Source: CAWCKS01 sp963796195 (GTDB lineage: Bacteria; Pseudomonadota; Alphaproteobacteria; Rhizobiales; Xanthobacteraceae). From it: a stretch of 64,000 bases of DNA. The notes beneath the pieces were generated by a model. The model saw only the letters and a list, made by a program, of their open reading frames with translations. It was not told the DNA's origin and did not search any database. The position numbers and the translations under genes were made by a program. Positions 26,609-36,101 of the stretch are shown here, piece by piece (within the stretch, counting starts at the first letter, position 1; every line of letters starts with the position of its first letter). The stretch covers positions 1,116,001-1,180,000 of the forward strand of contig CAWCKS010000014.1 in NCBI GenBank assembly GCA_963796195.1, given 5' to 3'.

Positions 26609-28807
26609 TCAATGCGGCGACAAGATGACCGACGCCTGGATCCTGCCGCGGGCCCGCAGCACTTCGATCGAGACCTCGTCGCCATGACGATGGACCCGCA
26701 AATCCATGCTCGAGCCACCAACGGCTAAATTGCGCAGAATGAGCTGGTCGAGAAAGGCAGGCAGGCTGGGATCGCGCAGGTGGATCTCGCTGGTCTCGGG
26801 ACGGAATTCGAGGCCGAGCATCGCCTCGATCAGCGAGAACGGCGTCGCGCTCGCCCAGGCCTGCGGCGCGCAGGCGACCGGATAGAGCGTAGGCCCGCGC
26901 CGCCGCTCGCGCTGGAATCCGCAGAACAGCTCGGGAAGCCTGCGCGAATCCATATAGGCCGCGGCCTCGGACAGTCCGGTTGCCAGCCGGCCGACGGCGC
27001 GTTTGAGACCGTAGCGCGCGAACCCAAGCGCGATCAGGGCATTGTCGTGTGGCCAGACCGAGCCGTTGTGATAGGACATCGGATTGTAGCGCGCCTCGCC
27101 GCGCGCCACAGTGCGGATGCCCCAGCCCGAGAAGAATGCCGGGCTCATCAGTGAATCCCCTACCAGCCGTGCACGGTCCTCGCGCGCGATCCCGGAGAAC
27201 AGGACCTGTCCGGCATTCGACGTGCGAACCGCACAGGGCCGCTTGTTGCCGTCGAGCGCCAGCGCGTAGGATCGAATGTCATCGCACCAGAATACGTCCT
27301 CGAACCGTTCGGCCAACCGCGCCGCCTGGGCCTCGAGCTGGTTCGCGCGGTCTTCGCGTTTCAGACGTCGCGCACAACGCGCCGCCACTTGTTTGGCGGC
27401 AAAGACATAGCCCTGAACCTCCGCGAGCGCGATCGGGCCTTCGGCAAATCCGCCATCGGCATGAAAGACTGCATCGTACGAATCCTTCCAACCCTGGTTC
27501 GCCAGTCCCTTCTCGGTCTTGCGGTGGTATTCGACGAAGCCATCCTGATCCGGATCGCCATCTCCATCGATCCAGTGCAGCGCCGCTTCGATCGATGGCC
27601 AGAGTTCGGCCAGCAGGACGTCATCGCCGGTCCGTTCGACGTAGAGACCGGCCAGCAGCACGAACAACGGCGTGGAATCGACGCTGCCGTAGTACAGACG
27701 GAACGGCACTTCACCGAGCGCGGCCATTTCGCCATCGCGCATTTCATGCAGGATCTTGCCCGGCTCGGCGTCGGACAGAGGGTCGGAGCTGCGCGCCTGG
27801 AACGCCCCCAGCCTGCTCAGCACGCCACGCGCGATGCGTGGATCGCACCACAGCATCTGCAGGGCGGTGATCAGGCCGTCGCGCCCGAACGTCGTCGAGT
27901 ACCAAGGGATGCCGGCATAGGGGTAGCGGCCCTGCGGCGTGTCCGTCATCAACATCGCAAGATCGGCCGCCGAGCGGCACAGCACCTCGTTAAACAGCTC
28001 ATTCGACGTCTCGATGGTCGTCATGCCGCGCGTCGCGGCGCGCAGCTCGCGATGCGCCGCGAGCAGACCGCGCATAAACGGCACCGGCCGCGCGGCGTCA
28101 GGTTCGGCCCACGCCGCGGTCAGGAAGATTCGCTTCGCTTCGTTGGGCGCAAGTTCGAATGCATAGGACGCACAGGTCACCGTGAGCTCGCTTGGTGCGG
28201 GATCGAAGGTGAGTTGGGTGTGACGGGTGACCTCGTCGAGGCCTTTATAGCTGAGCACGACCTGATCCGACGCCGTCACCGCGGACGTTGCCCGTCCGCG
28301 CCGTGGTCGCCGCATCCCGCGCACTTCGAACAGGTCGGCAAAATCGCTGCCGAAGCTCAGCCGCAACCGTAGCTTCACCGGTCGATCACCGTGGTTGCGC
28401 AACGCGAGGCGTTGATAGGCTGCCCCGTCCCACAGAAAAATCGTGCGCGCGATATGGACGATGTCCTTGCGCAGCACGATCTCGCCATTTTCGTAGTAGT
28501 CCGGATTCGTCAGGTCGACGGCGAGCATCGTATTGTCGTCGCGCACATTGGAGCCAAGCAGCAGCGGATGCTCGTCGTTCAACAACAACTCGAGCCGCGA
28601 CAGGAATCGCGTGTCGCCATGAAAGAGCCCGTCCGGGTCACCGCTCGAAGCGCCGATGTCGCCGTGGGTGTCGGTGACGATGAAGGTGTCGCCGTATTTC
28701 AGGGTGCGGCGCGACCGCGACGGGGTTCCGACCGAGGCGATATAGAACGGCACCTCCGGGATTGGATCGGTCTGGTTCGGTCTCGCTTGAACCGCAGCGT
28801 CGGGCAT
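26609..28807 (-). CDS. Amylo-alpha-1,6-glucosidase / glycogen-debranching-type protein
   Basis: A 732-residue protein from an ATG at 28807 with a GAGGT site. The N-terminal domain (about 35-240) reads GDTFIVTDTHGDI and GLFHGDTRFLSRLEL, the GDE_N-type signature. The (alpha/alpha)6 catalytic domain has GIPWYSTTFGRDGLITALQM, DGFVEYHRKTEKGLANQGWK, GYVFAAKQVAARCARR and YHNGSVWPHDNALIA. The acidic residues expected for glycosidases lie in these blocks. It should cleave alpha-1,6 or similar glucosidic bonds in storage glucans. The GT4 gene nearby may share a glycan pathway; that link is inference. Confidence 0.88.
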   Translation of the reverse strand: MPDAAVQARPNQTDPIPEVPFYIASVGTPSRSRRTLKYGDTFIVTDTHGDIGASSGDPDGLFHGDTRFLSRLELLLNDEHPLLLGSNVRDDNTMLAVDLTNPDYYENGEIVLRKDIVHIARTIFLWDGAAYQRLALRNHGDRPVKLRLRLSFGSDFADLFEVRGMRRPRRGRATSAVTASDQVVLSYKGLDEVTRHTQLTFDPAPSELTVTCASYAFELAPNEAKRIFLTAAWAEPDAARPVPFMRGLLAAHRELRAATRGMTTIETSNELFNEVLCRSAADLAMLMTDTPQGRYPYAGIPWYSTTFGRDGLITALQMLWCDPRIARGVLSRLGAFQARSSDPLSDAEPGKILHEMRDGEMAALGEVPFRLYYGSVDSTPLFVLLAGLYVERTGDDVLLAELWPSIEAALHWIDGDGDPDQDGFVEYHRKTEKGLANQGWKDSYDAVFHADGGFAEGPIALAEVQGYVFAAKQVAARCARRLKREDRANQLEAQAARLAERFEDVFWCDDIRSYALALDGNKRPCAVRTSNAGQVLFSGIAREDRARLVGDSLMSPAFFSGWGIRTVARGEARYNPMSYHNGSVWPHDNALIALGFARYGLKRAVGRLATGLSEAAAYMDSRRLPELFCGFQRERRRGPTLYPVACAPQAWASATPFSLIEAMLGLEFRPETSEIHLRDPSLPAFLDQLILRNLAVGGSSMDLRVHRHGDEVSIEVLRARGRIQASVILSPH

Positions 28808-29245
28808 GAAAGACCTCGATCGATTCGAGCAAACAGAACTCGTGCAGCGTGAGCATCGCCGCCGTAACGGCGGTTGGCACGCGCCCAACACTAACGTTCG
28901 AAACGGGAACCGGTTTGGTCGGTGCGTTGGCGCCGCGCCGGGCTAAGGTCGGATATACTGCATTCGCGAAGGAATAGGTCGATTATATGGATTGAAGCTC
29001 GTCGCGCGGCCGGCAACCTTCGCGTTGTGGAAGCAGCGGTGTCGGATCTGCTAAGTCATTGAACGGATTGTGGTAAGGCCCAGCGATCAATCGGGCGTGA
29101 TCGGCCGCCTTCACTGCCATCGTGCTAAGATGATGTGACGGCACAAGCCGAAGCATGTATGTATCTCGCGAGAACGCCGGCGTGATGCGCTGCGTTCGCT
29201 GATTGACATGGTCTGCGGCCTCACACCGCCGCGAAGGAGAACTGA
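28808..29245. other. Intergenic region without a visible gene
   Basis: This separates the debranching enzyme (minus strand) from a small plus-strand gene. I see no conserved reading frame or RNA gene. A GAAGGAG site at 29232-29238 belongs to the next gene. Confidence 0.4.
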
Positions 29246-29501
29246 ATGAAACACCTGATCTTGCTCACCGCAATCGGTGCCTTGGCGGCGACGCCGGCGC
29301 TCGCGCACAGCCATCACAAAGTTCACGCATCACCACTACGCCCGCAACTACGTCGCAGCCGGCGGCGCATATGGCTACTACAACAGGGCGACATCGCCCT
29401 GCGTCTATGTCAACGGCCATTATGCCGGATGCGATCCGGACCCAAACGTGCGCCGCAGTTTGGTGGACGAGTATTACTACTTGCACTACCCGTTCGATTG
29501 A
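29246..29501 (+). CDS. Small secreted His/Tyr-rich protein, frameshifted near 29320
   Basis: The signal peptide MKHLILLTAIGALAATPALA is followed by HSHHKVH. A one-base change near 29320 then gives HHYARNYVAAGGAYGYYNRA, a segment with two cysteines (PCVYVNGHYAGCDPDPN) and the end VDEYYYLHYPFD. The total would be about 84 residues. No function is known; the His-rich N-terminus could bind metal. Confidence 0.6.
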
Positions 29502-29522
29502 GCGCAGCCTGCAAGCAACCGC

Positions 29523-30755
29523 TCACGGTGTTGCCACGACGAAGCTGACGACGGTTCCGAGCGAGCCGCCGATGTTCAACGTCGCGATGCGTTTGGCGCC
29601 CTCGACCTGATATGCGCCGGCTTGGCCGGTGACTTGCTTGCAGGCGTCAAGCAGCATTCGCGCGCCGGTTGCTCCAACCGGATGGCCGCCGCCGATCAAT
29701 CCGCCCGAGGGATTGACGGGAAGCTTGCCGCCGAGCGCGATGTGTCCTTCTTCGACGGCTTTCCAGCTCTGGCCGGGCGCGGTCAAGCCGAAATGGTCGA
29801 TCGCCATGTACTCGGTCGAGGTGAAGCAGTCGTGCGTCTCGATGGCGTCGATCGCATCGAGCCCAGAAATACCGGCGCGCCCCCACGCCTCGGTGATGGC
29901 CTGGCGGACGTGCGGAAAGATGTATTGCTGGCCGTGGCTGCGGTCGACCTTGTCGAGGAAGCGCAAGCCCCCGTTGCGATGGCCCCAGCCTTCGATGCGC
30001 GGCGTGCGGTCGAGGCTACGCCCGGTGCGCTTGGCATGCTCGCTTGCGAACCGTCCTGACGCCAACACCAATGCAGTCGCACCGTCGGTGATCTGACCGC
30101 AATCCTGCCGCCGCGTGCCCGGCTCGATCAAGGGATTCGCTTCGTCGTCGTCGGTGAACGCCAGCGGGTCGAACTGCCATTTGCGGGTTTGCGCATTCGG
30201 ATTGCGCTTGGCGTTGGAATAGTTGATCTCGGCAATCTTGTTCAAGTAGCGCCGATCAAGCCCATAACGATCGGCATAGACGCCGGCGAGCCGCCCAAAC
30301 ACCGCAGGCCACAGGAAGCGGCACTCGATGTCTTCGTGACCCTGCCAGCCCGCCGCGTTCTGATTGGCCGACGACACATCACCCGGAAGATTCTTCAATT
30401 CCTCCGCGCCGACCACGAGAATGCAGTCATAGCGGCCGGCCTCGATCTCGGCCATCGCGGTGAGCACCGCAAGCGACGCCGAGGCGCACGCGCCTTCGTG
30501 ACGCATCGCCGGCACGCCATAGAGCTCCGGCACCACCTGCGCGACCATCGACCCAAGATGCGCCTGATTGCGCTGCAATTCGGCAAAGGCGTTGCCGACA
30601 TGAATTGACTGGATCTTGTCTGGTTCGACCGACGCGTCATCAAGCGCCGCGCGCGTTGCGGTCTCGATCATGTTTGAAATGTCGCTGCCTTCGCGCGACC
30701 ACACCCGCGCGAAATCGGTCTGATGACCCCCAAGGATAAAGACTGGCTCCGGCAT
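29523..30755 (-). CDS. Thiolase-family acetyl-CoA acetyltransferase (SCP2-thiolase type)
   Basis: A 410-residue thiolase. HEGACASASLAVLTAMAEIE carries the nucleophile Cys near residue 90. ETHDCFTSTEYMAIDHFGL is the SCP2-type replacement of the NEAFA motif, and GGLIGGGHPVGATGARML supplies the active-site GHP. In this subgroup the usual second CxG cysteine is often absent, and here the region reads LNIGGSLG. It would cleave a beta-ketoacyl-CoA. It is the last gene of the liv operon, 12 nt after the oxygenase, as expected for a terminal degradation step. Confidence 0.85.
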   Translation of the reverse strand: MPEPVFILGGHQTDFARVWSREGSDISNMIETATRAALDDASVEPDKIQSIHVGNAFAELQRNQAHLGSMVAQVVPELYGVPAMRHEGACASASLAVLTAMAEIEAGRYDCILVVGAEELKNLPGDVSSANQNAAGWQGHEDIECRFLWPAVFGRLAGVYADRYGLDRRYLNKIAEINYSNAKRNPNAQTRKWQFDPLAFTDDDEANPLIEPGTRRQDCGQITDGATALVLASGRFASEHAKRTGRSLDRTPRIEGWGHRNGGLRFLDKVDRSHGQQYIFPHVRQAITEAWGRAGISGLDAIDAIETHDCFTSTEYMAIDHFGLTAPGQSWKAVEEGHIALGGKLPVNPSGGLIGGGHPVGATGARMLLDACKQVTGQAGAYQVEGAKRIATLNIGGSLGTVVSFVVATP

Positions 30756-30767
30756 CGTGACCTCCCG

Positions 30768-32261
30768 TTAGTCCGCGTGTGCGAGACGATAGAGCCGGCC
30801 GGCCTCGATGTCGGCGCGACTGGCCCAGGTGGCGTGCGTGCCGCTCGAAATCTTGTGCGGCAGGCGAATACGGCAGACCGGCCCATCCGCCACGCGTCCG
30901 GCATCGACGATCAGGCATTCCGATTGTTGCGTGCGCTCATCGGTGATGAAGCTCAGCAGGTAACCATCATCCTCACCGGTCGAGCCGAGGCGCGGCGCGA
31001 ACGGCGCCTCCGAGCCGAACCGGTCCGGTCCGAAGTCGAGCCTGGTCGAGGCGCCCGATTGCAGATCGTGCTTGACGAGGCCGGTGAACAGGAACCAGCC
31101 GGGTTTTGCTTCCGCCGAATAGGCGTAGCGATACGGCAAGCCGGCAACGCGCGCGTTCATCATGCCGAATTCGAGAATGCGCGAATCGAGGAATTCCTCA
31201 GTGGTCTTGCCGGTGCGCAGGTTGAAGCGCCAGCGATGCAGGCGCGTGCCCATCGCATACTGGTCGAGATAGACCATCATGCGCTCGTAGCCGGTCGGCG
31301 CCTCCTTCGGCAACTCCGGCATCGGATGTTGCTGATGATAGCCGTCGACGATGATCTCATCGCCCTGCTCATAGGCGTTGACGAAGTGCAGGACGAAGGT
31401 CGGCGATGACTCGAACCACTTGATGTCCTCGGTGCGGCCGTGGCGCGGAATGATCGCAAAGCGCGAGGGCATGTTGGGATAGAACCGGACGACGTGACGC
31501 CCCTGCGCGAGCTGGTCGGGATCCCAGAACAGTGGAAAATCGTTCAGGATCGAGTAGTGCTCGGTATAGATCATGTCGTGCGGCAGCCGCGGCCCGGGCA
31601 GCGGGATCGGCACGTAGGTGACGAGGCGGTTGCTGCGGTCCACGACGCCGTAGTGCATGTACGGCGCGTGCTTGGAGTAATTGAAGAACATCAATTCGCC
31701 GGTGCGCTCGTCGACCTTCGGATGCGCCGAGATACCGTCGATCGGCACCCAGCCCTCGGTGTGCTGGTCTTCGAGCGTGTAGGGATCGAGCCGATAACCC
31801 TCACCGCACTGGTAGTAGGTCGAGAGCACCTGCCCGGCATGGACGATGACGTCGGTGCTCGAGGCATCCTTGATGGCGCCATGCGCGCCCCAGCCCGGAC
31901 GAACCGACTTCTTCGGGTTCTCCATCGTGCCGGCCCATAGCGACCGGCCCGCCTCCTGCTCGGCGGCGAAGCCCTTGGTGCGGACGAAGCGATTGCGGTA
32001 GTTGGCGCGGCCGTCGCGGAAGCTGATCGCGTGAATCATGCCGTCGCCGTCGAACGGATGAAAGCGGCCGACCGGCTCGTGCACCTGGTTCTGCGTGTTG
32101 CGCAAATAGACACCATCGAGATCACGCGGGATCGCGCCCTCGATCACGTCAAGCTGCTCGGCATCCACCTCCTCGAGTAGCGGCGTATTCGGGCCATTGA
32201 GGTAGGGATGATCGTTCGGCCGCAGCTCGCCGGGTATCTCTTGACTGTGGGTGATCTTCAT
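30768..32261 (-). CDS. Carotenoid-oxygenase-family dioxygenase
   Basis: A 497-residue member of the carotenoid/stilbene cleavage dioxygenase family. PRDLDGVYLRNTQNQ and FHPFDGDGMIHAISFRDGRA are the N-terminal hallmarks. The four iron-binding His are visible in ISAHPK (180), YTEHYS (235), VLHFVN (about 304) and GTHATW (476). The family cleaves conjugated or styryl double bonds in carotenoids, apocarotenoids or lignin-derived stilbenes. Its place inside an operon with a Liv transporter and thiolase points to catabolism of an imported compound. The specific substrate is not deducible. Confidence 0.88.
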   Translation of the reverse strand: MKITHSQEIPGELRPNDHPYLNGPNTPLLEEVDAEQLDVIEGAIPRDLDGVYLRNTQNQVHEPVGRFHPFDGDGMIHAISFRDGRANYRNRFVRTKGFAAEQEAGRSLWAGTMENPKKSVRPGWGAHGAIKDASSTDVIVHAGQVLSTYYQCGEGYRLDPYTLEDQHTEGWVPIDGISAHPKVDERTGELMFFNYSKHAPYMHYGVVDRSNRLVTYVPIPLPGPRLPHDMIYTEHYSILNDFPLFWDPDQLAQGRHVVRFYPNMPSRFAIIPRHGRTEDIKWFESSPTFVLHFVNAYEQGDEIIVDGYHQQHPMPELPKEAPTGYERMMVYLDQYAMGTRLHRWRFNLRTGKTTEEFLDSRILEFGMMNARVAGLPYRYAYSAEAKPGWFLFTGLVKHDLQSGASTRLDFGPDRFGSEAPFAPRLGSTGEDDGYLLSFITDERTQQSECLIVDAGRVADGPVCRIRLPHKISSGTHATWASRADIEAGRLYRLAHAD

Positions 32262-32280
32262 GTGGTTCTCCCTGCGGCTT

Positions 32281-33498
32281 TCATCGGGATTCTTTATCGG
32301 TCAACGTATCACTGGCACCGGATGGTCGCCAGCCCTCGCCGTTCCGCGCGTCAACAACGTTCAAACCGAGCGCGCGATACCAGCGCAACAAAGCGGGCGG
32401 CATCGGCGCATCGTCGCACACCAGCACGCGCGCGCGGCGCAGCCCGATCATGATCTTGATGCGGTTGAGCACCAAAGCCCGTGCAATGAGAGAGGCAGGC
32501 GTCGGTGCCTTTGGCTCCAGCTTCGAAGCACGATCTCGATCAACCGCCAGACGATACACGAACCGGCCGAGCGGCGATGCGTCGGCAATCGTCACGGCAA
32601 TCGTTGCGTGAAGCATCTCCCAAATCGGGAGCGTCGCCATCACCGCATGCGGCGCGACCTCCCGCAAGCCAGCGACAAGGTTGTCCAGTCCCTCGGCGAA
32701 GTTGACAATCGAGCCGACCGTGAGCGGCCGATAGGCAGAGAAGCAGCGTTCTCGCATATGGCTTAGCGGAAGCACGCTGAGGTGCTCATCACCATCCTCG
32801 CCCGGGCAGTCCTGGGCAAGCGCCTCGACCTGTCGAACCAGATTGCCGTGTGTAAGTCGCGCTACGCCCGAACCCAACTCATGTGCCATGACGGCAATGT
32901 CGTCAGCACGAGCGCGGTCGATCTCCGCTTCCCATCGGCCAGCATGGTTTTGATCGAACTGCCGGCCATTGGCGCGGAAGCGACCAAGCTCCATGAGCTG
33001 AACATGAGGCTCGGCCTGGCTGGCGCGCGCGTCGAAATGCACGACGCACTCCAGCGCAGGCGTTTTCGCCAGTGTCGCGCTAATGCCGTCAAGCTGCTCT
33101 GTGCTGTCGACAAAGAGCACGCGCGCAGCGCAATCGCTGAGGATACCCGCGACCTGTTCGGCCAGCTCGGATACATCGATCCCGACCGCAACGCACCCGA
33201 CCGACTGTGCAGCGAGATCGACAAAAAGCCACTCCGGCCGGTTCTCCGACAGAATAGCGACGCGGTCGCCGCGCTGCAGGCCGAACGCGATCAGCGCACA
33301 GCCGACGTCACGCACGGCCGCGGCGTAATCGGCCCAGCTCACCGCCTCCCAGATGCCGCGCCGCTTGTATCGCATCGCCGTGCGCGCACCGCGCTCGCGG
33401 ACAGCTTCGCGAAACAGCGCCGGAATCGAACGTCCACTCGCCACGGCTTCCTCCAGCCGGGGCATTGGGTTCCTTTCGATCGTCGCCGTCAACGCCAT
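32281..33498 (-). CDS. AMP-binding-family protein, truncated and lacking the P-loop motif
   Basis: A 405-residue protein matching the N-terminal domain of long-chain acyl-CoA synthetases (MRYKRRGIWEAVSWADYAAA, then GDRVAILSENRPEWLFVDLA). Family members are about 600-650 residues. Here the C-terminal adenylation half and the mobile domain are missing. At residues 203-220 the ATP-binding YTSGTTGxPKG is replaced by AHELGSGVARL before the usual THGNL. Catalysis is therefore unlikely; a structural or accessory role is possible. Its start overlaps the livF stop by 10 nt, and the oxygenase follows 19 nt downstream. Confidence 0.75.
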   Translation of the reverse strand: MALTATIERNPMPRLEEAVASGRSIPALFREAVRERGARTAMRYKRRGIWEAVSWADYAAAVRDVGCALIAFGLQRGDRVAILSENRPEWLFVDLAAQSVGCVAVGIDVSELAEQVAGILSDCAARVLFVDSTEQLDGISATLAKTPALECVVHFDARASQAEPHVQLMELGRFRANGRQFDQNHAGRWEAEIDRARADDIAVMAHELGSGVARLTHGNLVRQVEALAQDCPGEDGDEHLSVLPLSHMRERCFSAYRPLTVGSIVNFAEGLDNLVAGLREVAPHAVMATLPIWEMLHATIAVTIADASPLGRFVYRLAVDRDRASKLEPKAPTPASLIARALVLNRIKIMIGLRRARVLVCDDAPMPPALLRWYRALGLNVVDARNGEGWRPSGASDTLTDKESR

Positions 33499-34250
33499 TG
33501 TCCGCGTCGCCTCGGTGGGTGACCGGTGATCGTCTCGTGCTGCACGCCCAGATAGGATTCCTGGATCGTCGGATCATTGCGCAGTGCGGCCGCGGAATTC
33601 TCGAGGGCGATCCGGCCAACCTCGATCACGTAGCCATAGTCAGCCACTTCGAGCGCCATATGCGCGTTCTGCTCGACCAGCAGGATCGTCATGCCGTCGG
33701 CGCGCAGGCGGCTGATGATCGCGAAGATCTCCTTGACCAGCAGCGGCGCGAGACCGAGCGACGGCTCATCGAGCAGCATCAGTTTTGGCCGCGCCATCAG
33801 CGCGCGACCGATCGCCAGCATCTGCTGTTGCCCGCCAGACAACTGGCCGGCGCGTTGCTTCTCCCGCTCGCGCAGGATCGGGAAATACGAGAACACCCGC
33901 TCCATGTCTTTGGCGATTTCCGCAGTGTCGCGGCGGCGATAGGCGCCGAGGACCAGGTTTTCGCGGACGGTCCGCAGCGCGAAGATCTCGCGTCCTTCCG
34001 GCACGTGGCTGATGCCGTAACCGACGATGCGATCGGGCTCGTGCCGCGCGATCGATTTCTGCTCGAACAGGATGTCGCCCTTGCGCGGATCGACGATGCC
34101 GCTGATCGCCTTCAACGTCGTCGTCTTGCCGGCGCCGTTGGCGCCGAGCAGCGCGACGATCGTGCCGGGCTCGATCTTGAGGTTGATGCCGTGCAGCGCC
34201 TGCACCGGACCGTAGCCGGCTTCGAGGTTGCGGAGTTCGAGCAAGGCCAT
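33489..34250 (-). CDS. livF: Branched-chain-type ABC transporter ATPase LivF
   Basis: A 253-residue ATPase. GANGAGKTT (Walker A, about 34-42), LSGGQQQML signature, LLDEPSLGLAPLLV (Walker B plus D-loop) and LVEQNAHMAL (H-region) are the LivF-type pattern. The C-terminus is slightly longer than usual (GHPPRRRGQWR). It pairs with LivG, 4 nt upstream, in uptake of the ligand bound by the LivK at 37008-38195. In this operon the substrate is probably an aromatic or terpenoid acid rather than an amino acid; this is inference from the neighbours. Confidence 0.9.
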   Translation of the reverse strand: MALLELRNLEAGYGPVQALHGINLKIEPGTIVALLGANGAGKTTTLKAISGIVDPRKGDILFEQKSIARHEPDRIVGYGISHVPEGREIFALRTVRENLVLGAYRRRDTAEIAKDMERVFSYFPILREREKQRAGQLSGGQQQMLAIGRALMARPKLMLLDEPSLGLAPLLVKEIFAIISRLRADGMTILLVEQNAHMALEVADYGYVIEVGRIALENSAAALRNDPTIQESYLGVQHETITGHPPRRRGQWR

Positions 34251-34254
34251 CGTG

Positions 34255-35013
34255 TCAGGCCCCGAGATACGCGGCGATGACGTCGGGGTGGCGCTGCACA
34301 TGGGCCGGTGACCCCATCGCCAGCAATCGACCGTAGTTGACCGCCATCACGCAATCGGACACCGCCGACACCAGTCGCATGTCATGCTCGACCATGATGA
34401 CGGTGATGCCGAGCGTGTTGCGGATATCGCGGATCCAGTATCCGACCTCGTCGGTTTCTTCGAGATTAAGCCCCGAGGACGGCTCGTCGAGCAGCAACAG
34501 GCGCGGTTCGCTGGCAAGCGCCCGGCCGAATTCGACCATCTTGCGCAAGCCATAGGCGAGGCCGCCAACCGGCGTGTCGCGATACCGCTGCAGGCGCAGA
34601 AAATCGATGATTTCCTCGATGCGGCGGCGTGCCGCAACTTCCTCGCGCACCACGGAGGGAAAACGGAAGATCTCGCCGAACAGGCCGGTCTTGATCCGCG
34701 CATGGTGGCCGACCAGGATGTTCTGTGCGACGGTCGCGTTGTCGAACAATTCGATGTTCTGGAACGTGCGCCCGATGCCGAGCCGCGCCACGAGGTGCGC
34801 CGGCATGCGGGTGATATCGCGGCCATCGAACAGGATGCGTCCGCCCGACGGCTGCAGGATGCCGCTGATCAGGTTGAAGATCGTGGTCTTGCCGGCGCCA
34901 TTCGGCCCGATGATCGTGAAGATCGAGCCGCTCTCGACACCAAAGCTGATCCCGTCCACGGCGCGAATGCCGCCAAAGGCAATCCGAAGATCCTGGGCTT
35001 CGAACAGGGCCAC
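34255..35013 (-). CDS. livG: Branched-chain-type ABC transporter ATPase LivG
   Basis: A 252-residue ATPase. Walker A is GPNGAGKTT (about 36-44), followed by RLGIGRTFQNIELFDNATV, the LivG-type Q-loop. The signature is diverged (YGLRKMVEFGRAL instead of LSYG-x-QR), Walker B is LLLLDEPSSGLNLEE and the switch His is in MVEHDM. It is coupled to LivM (9 nt) and LivF (4 nt). Confidence 0.9.
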   Translation of the reverse strand: MALFEAQDLRIAFGGIRAVDGISFGVESGSIFTIIGPNGAGKTTIFNLISGILQPSGGRILFDGRDITRMPAHLVARLGIGRTFQNIELFDNATVAQNILVGHHARIKTGLFGEIFRFPSVVREEVAARRRIEEIIDFLRLQRYRDTPVGGLAYGLRKMVEFGRALASEPRLLLLDEPSSGLNLEETDEVGYWIRDIRNTLGITVIMVEHDMRLVSAVSDCVMAVNYGRLLAMGSPAHVQRHPDVIAAYLGA

Positions 35014-35022
35014 GGCGCGCTC

Positions 35023-36099
35023 CTAATGCTTTACCAGATCGGCAATGCCGATCTTGGAACGCTTGAACGCACCGGGGCGATAGAACGGAAACAGATCGAA
35101 CCACGCCTTCATTCGCGTCCAGTAGCCGTTCAGCCCGCTCGGCTCGAACATCACAAAGAGGATTACCAGCACGCCAAACGCCGCTGCATCGAGGATCGGC
35201 TGTTCCGCGATCACATGCGGGAGGTAAGGCTTGGCGAGAATAATCAGCTGCGGCAGCACCACGACAAAGATCGCACCGAACACCGCACCGTGGATCGAGC
35301 CGAGCCCACCAATGATCACCATGATCAGGAATTCGATCGAGAGCGTGATGTCGAACTGCTCCGGGCTGATGTAGCCGAGCTTGTGGGCATAGACCGCCCC
35401 CGCAAGTCCGGTCGCCGTTGCCGACAGCGCGAACGCCATCGTCTTGAAAACAGCGACATTGATTCCCATGCTTGCCGCGGCGATCTCGGAGTCGCGGATC
35501 GCCGCAAGCGCCCGTCCAGTGCGCGAGCGAACGATGTTGACCAGCGCGATCAGGACCAGCGCAAAGACAACGAGCGCGATGTAATAGACGTGCACCCCGC
35601 TGTCGAGCTTGAGGCCGAGCACTGTCGCATCCGGAACCATCATGCCACGATTACCCCGCGTCACGCTGCTCCAGCGCGTGATGACCTCATCGACGATGAA
35701 AGCGAAGGCGAGCGTTGCCATGGCGAGATAAATGCCGCGCATGCGCAGCGCCGGCAGCCCGATCACGATGCCGATGATGCCGGTCAGCACGCCGGCGCCG
35801 ACCAGCGCCGGTGCGAACGGAATGCCTCGTACTTCGAGCACTGCAGCGGCATAGGCGCCGACCGCAAAGAAAGCGGCGTGGCCAAGCGAGATCAGCCCGG
35901 TGTAGCCGACCAGCAGCATCAGGCCGAGTGCCACCGTGCCGTTGATGAAGACAAAGGTCGCCTGCGTCAGCAGGTATCCGCCGGCCGCGAGCGGCAACAG
36001 CAGCAGCGACGCCGCCAGCGCGGCATAGGACAGCGCGGCGCCACTATGTGGAAACAGCCGCAGGTAGTCGCGATAGCTCGTCTTCATCGCAAAGCGCAT
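35023..36099 (-). CDS. livM: Branched-chain-type ABC transporter permease LivM
   Basis: A 358-residue inner-membrane permease with about nine helices. GLMLLVGYTGLISLGHAAFF is the LivM hallmark, and the cytoplasmic EAA-like loop reads GRALAAIRDSEIAAASMGIN. The C-terminus (FDLFPFYRPGAFKRSKIGIA) is a hydrophilic tail. A second in-frame ATG 12 nt in (MKTSY) could be the true start. It lies 2 nt after livH. Confidence 0.9.
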   Translation of the reverse strand: MRFAMKTSYRDYLRLFPHSGAALSYAALAASLLLLPLAAGGYLLTQATFVFINGTVALGLMLLVGYTGLISLGHAAFFAVGAYAAAVLEVRGIPFAPALVGAGVLTGIIGIVIGLPALRMRGIYLAMATLAFAFIVDEVITRWSSVTRGNRGMMVPDATVLGLKLDSGVHVYYIALVVFALVLIALVNIVRSRTGRALAAIRDSEIAAASMGINVAVFKTMAFALSATATGLAGAVYAHKLGYISPEQFDITLSIEFLIMVIIGGLGSIHGAVFGAIFVVVLPQLIILAKPYLPHVIAEQPILDAAAFGVLVILFVMFEPSGLNGYWTRMKAWFDLFPFYRPGAFKRSKIGIADLVKH

Positions 36100-36101
36100 G
36101 G

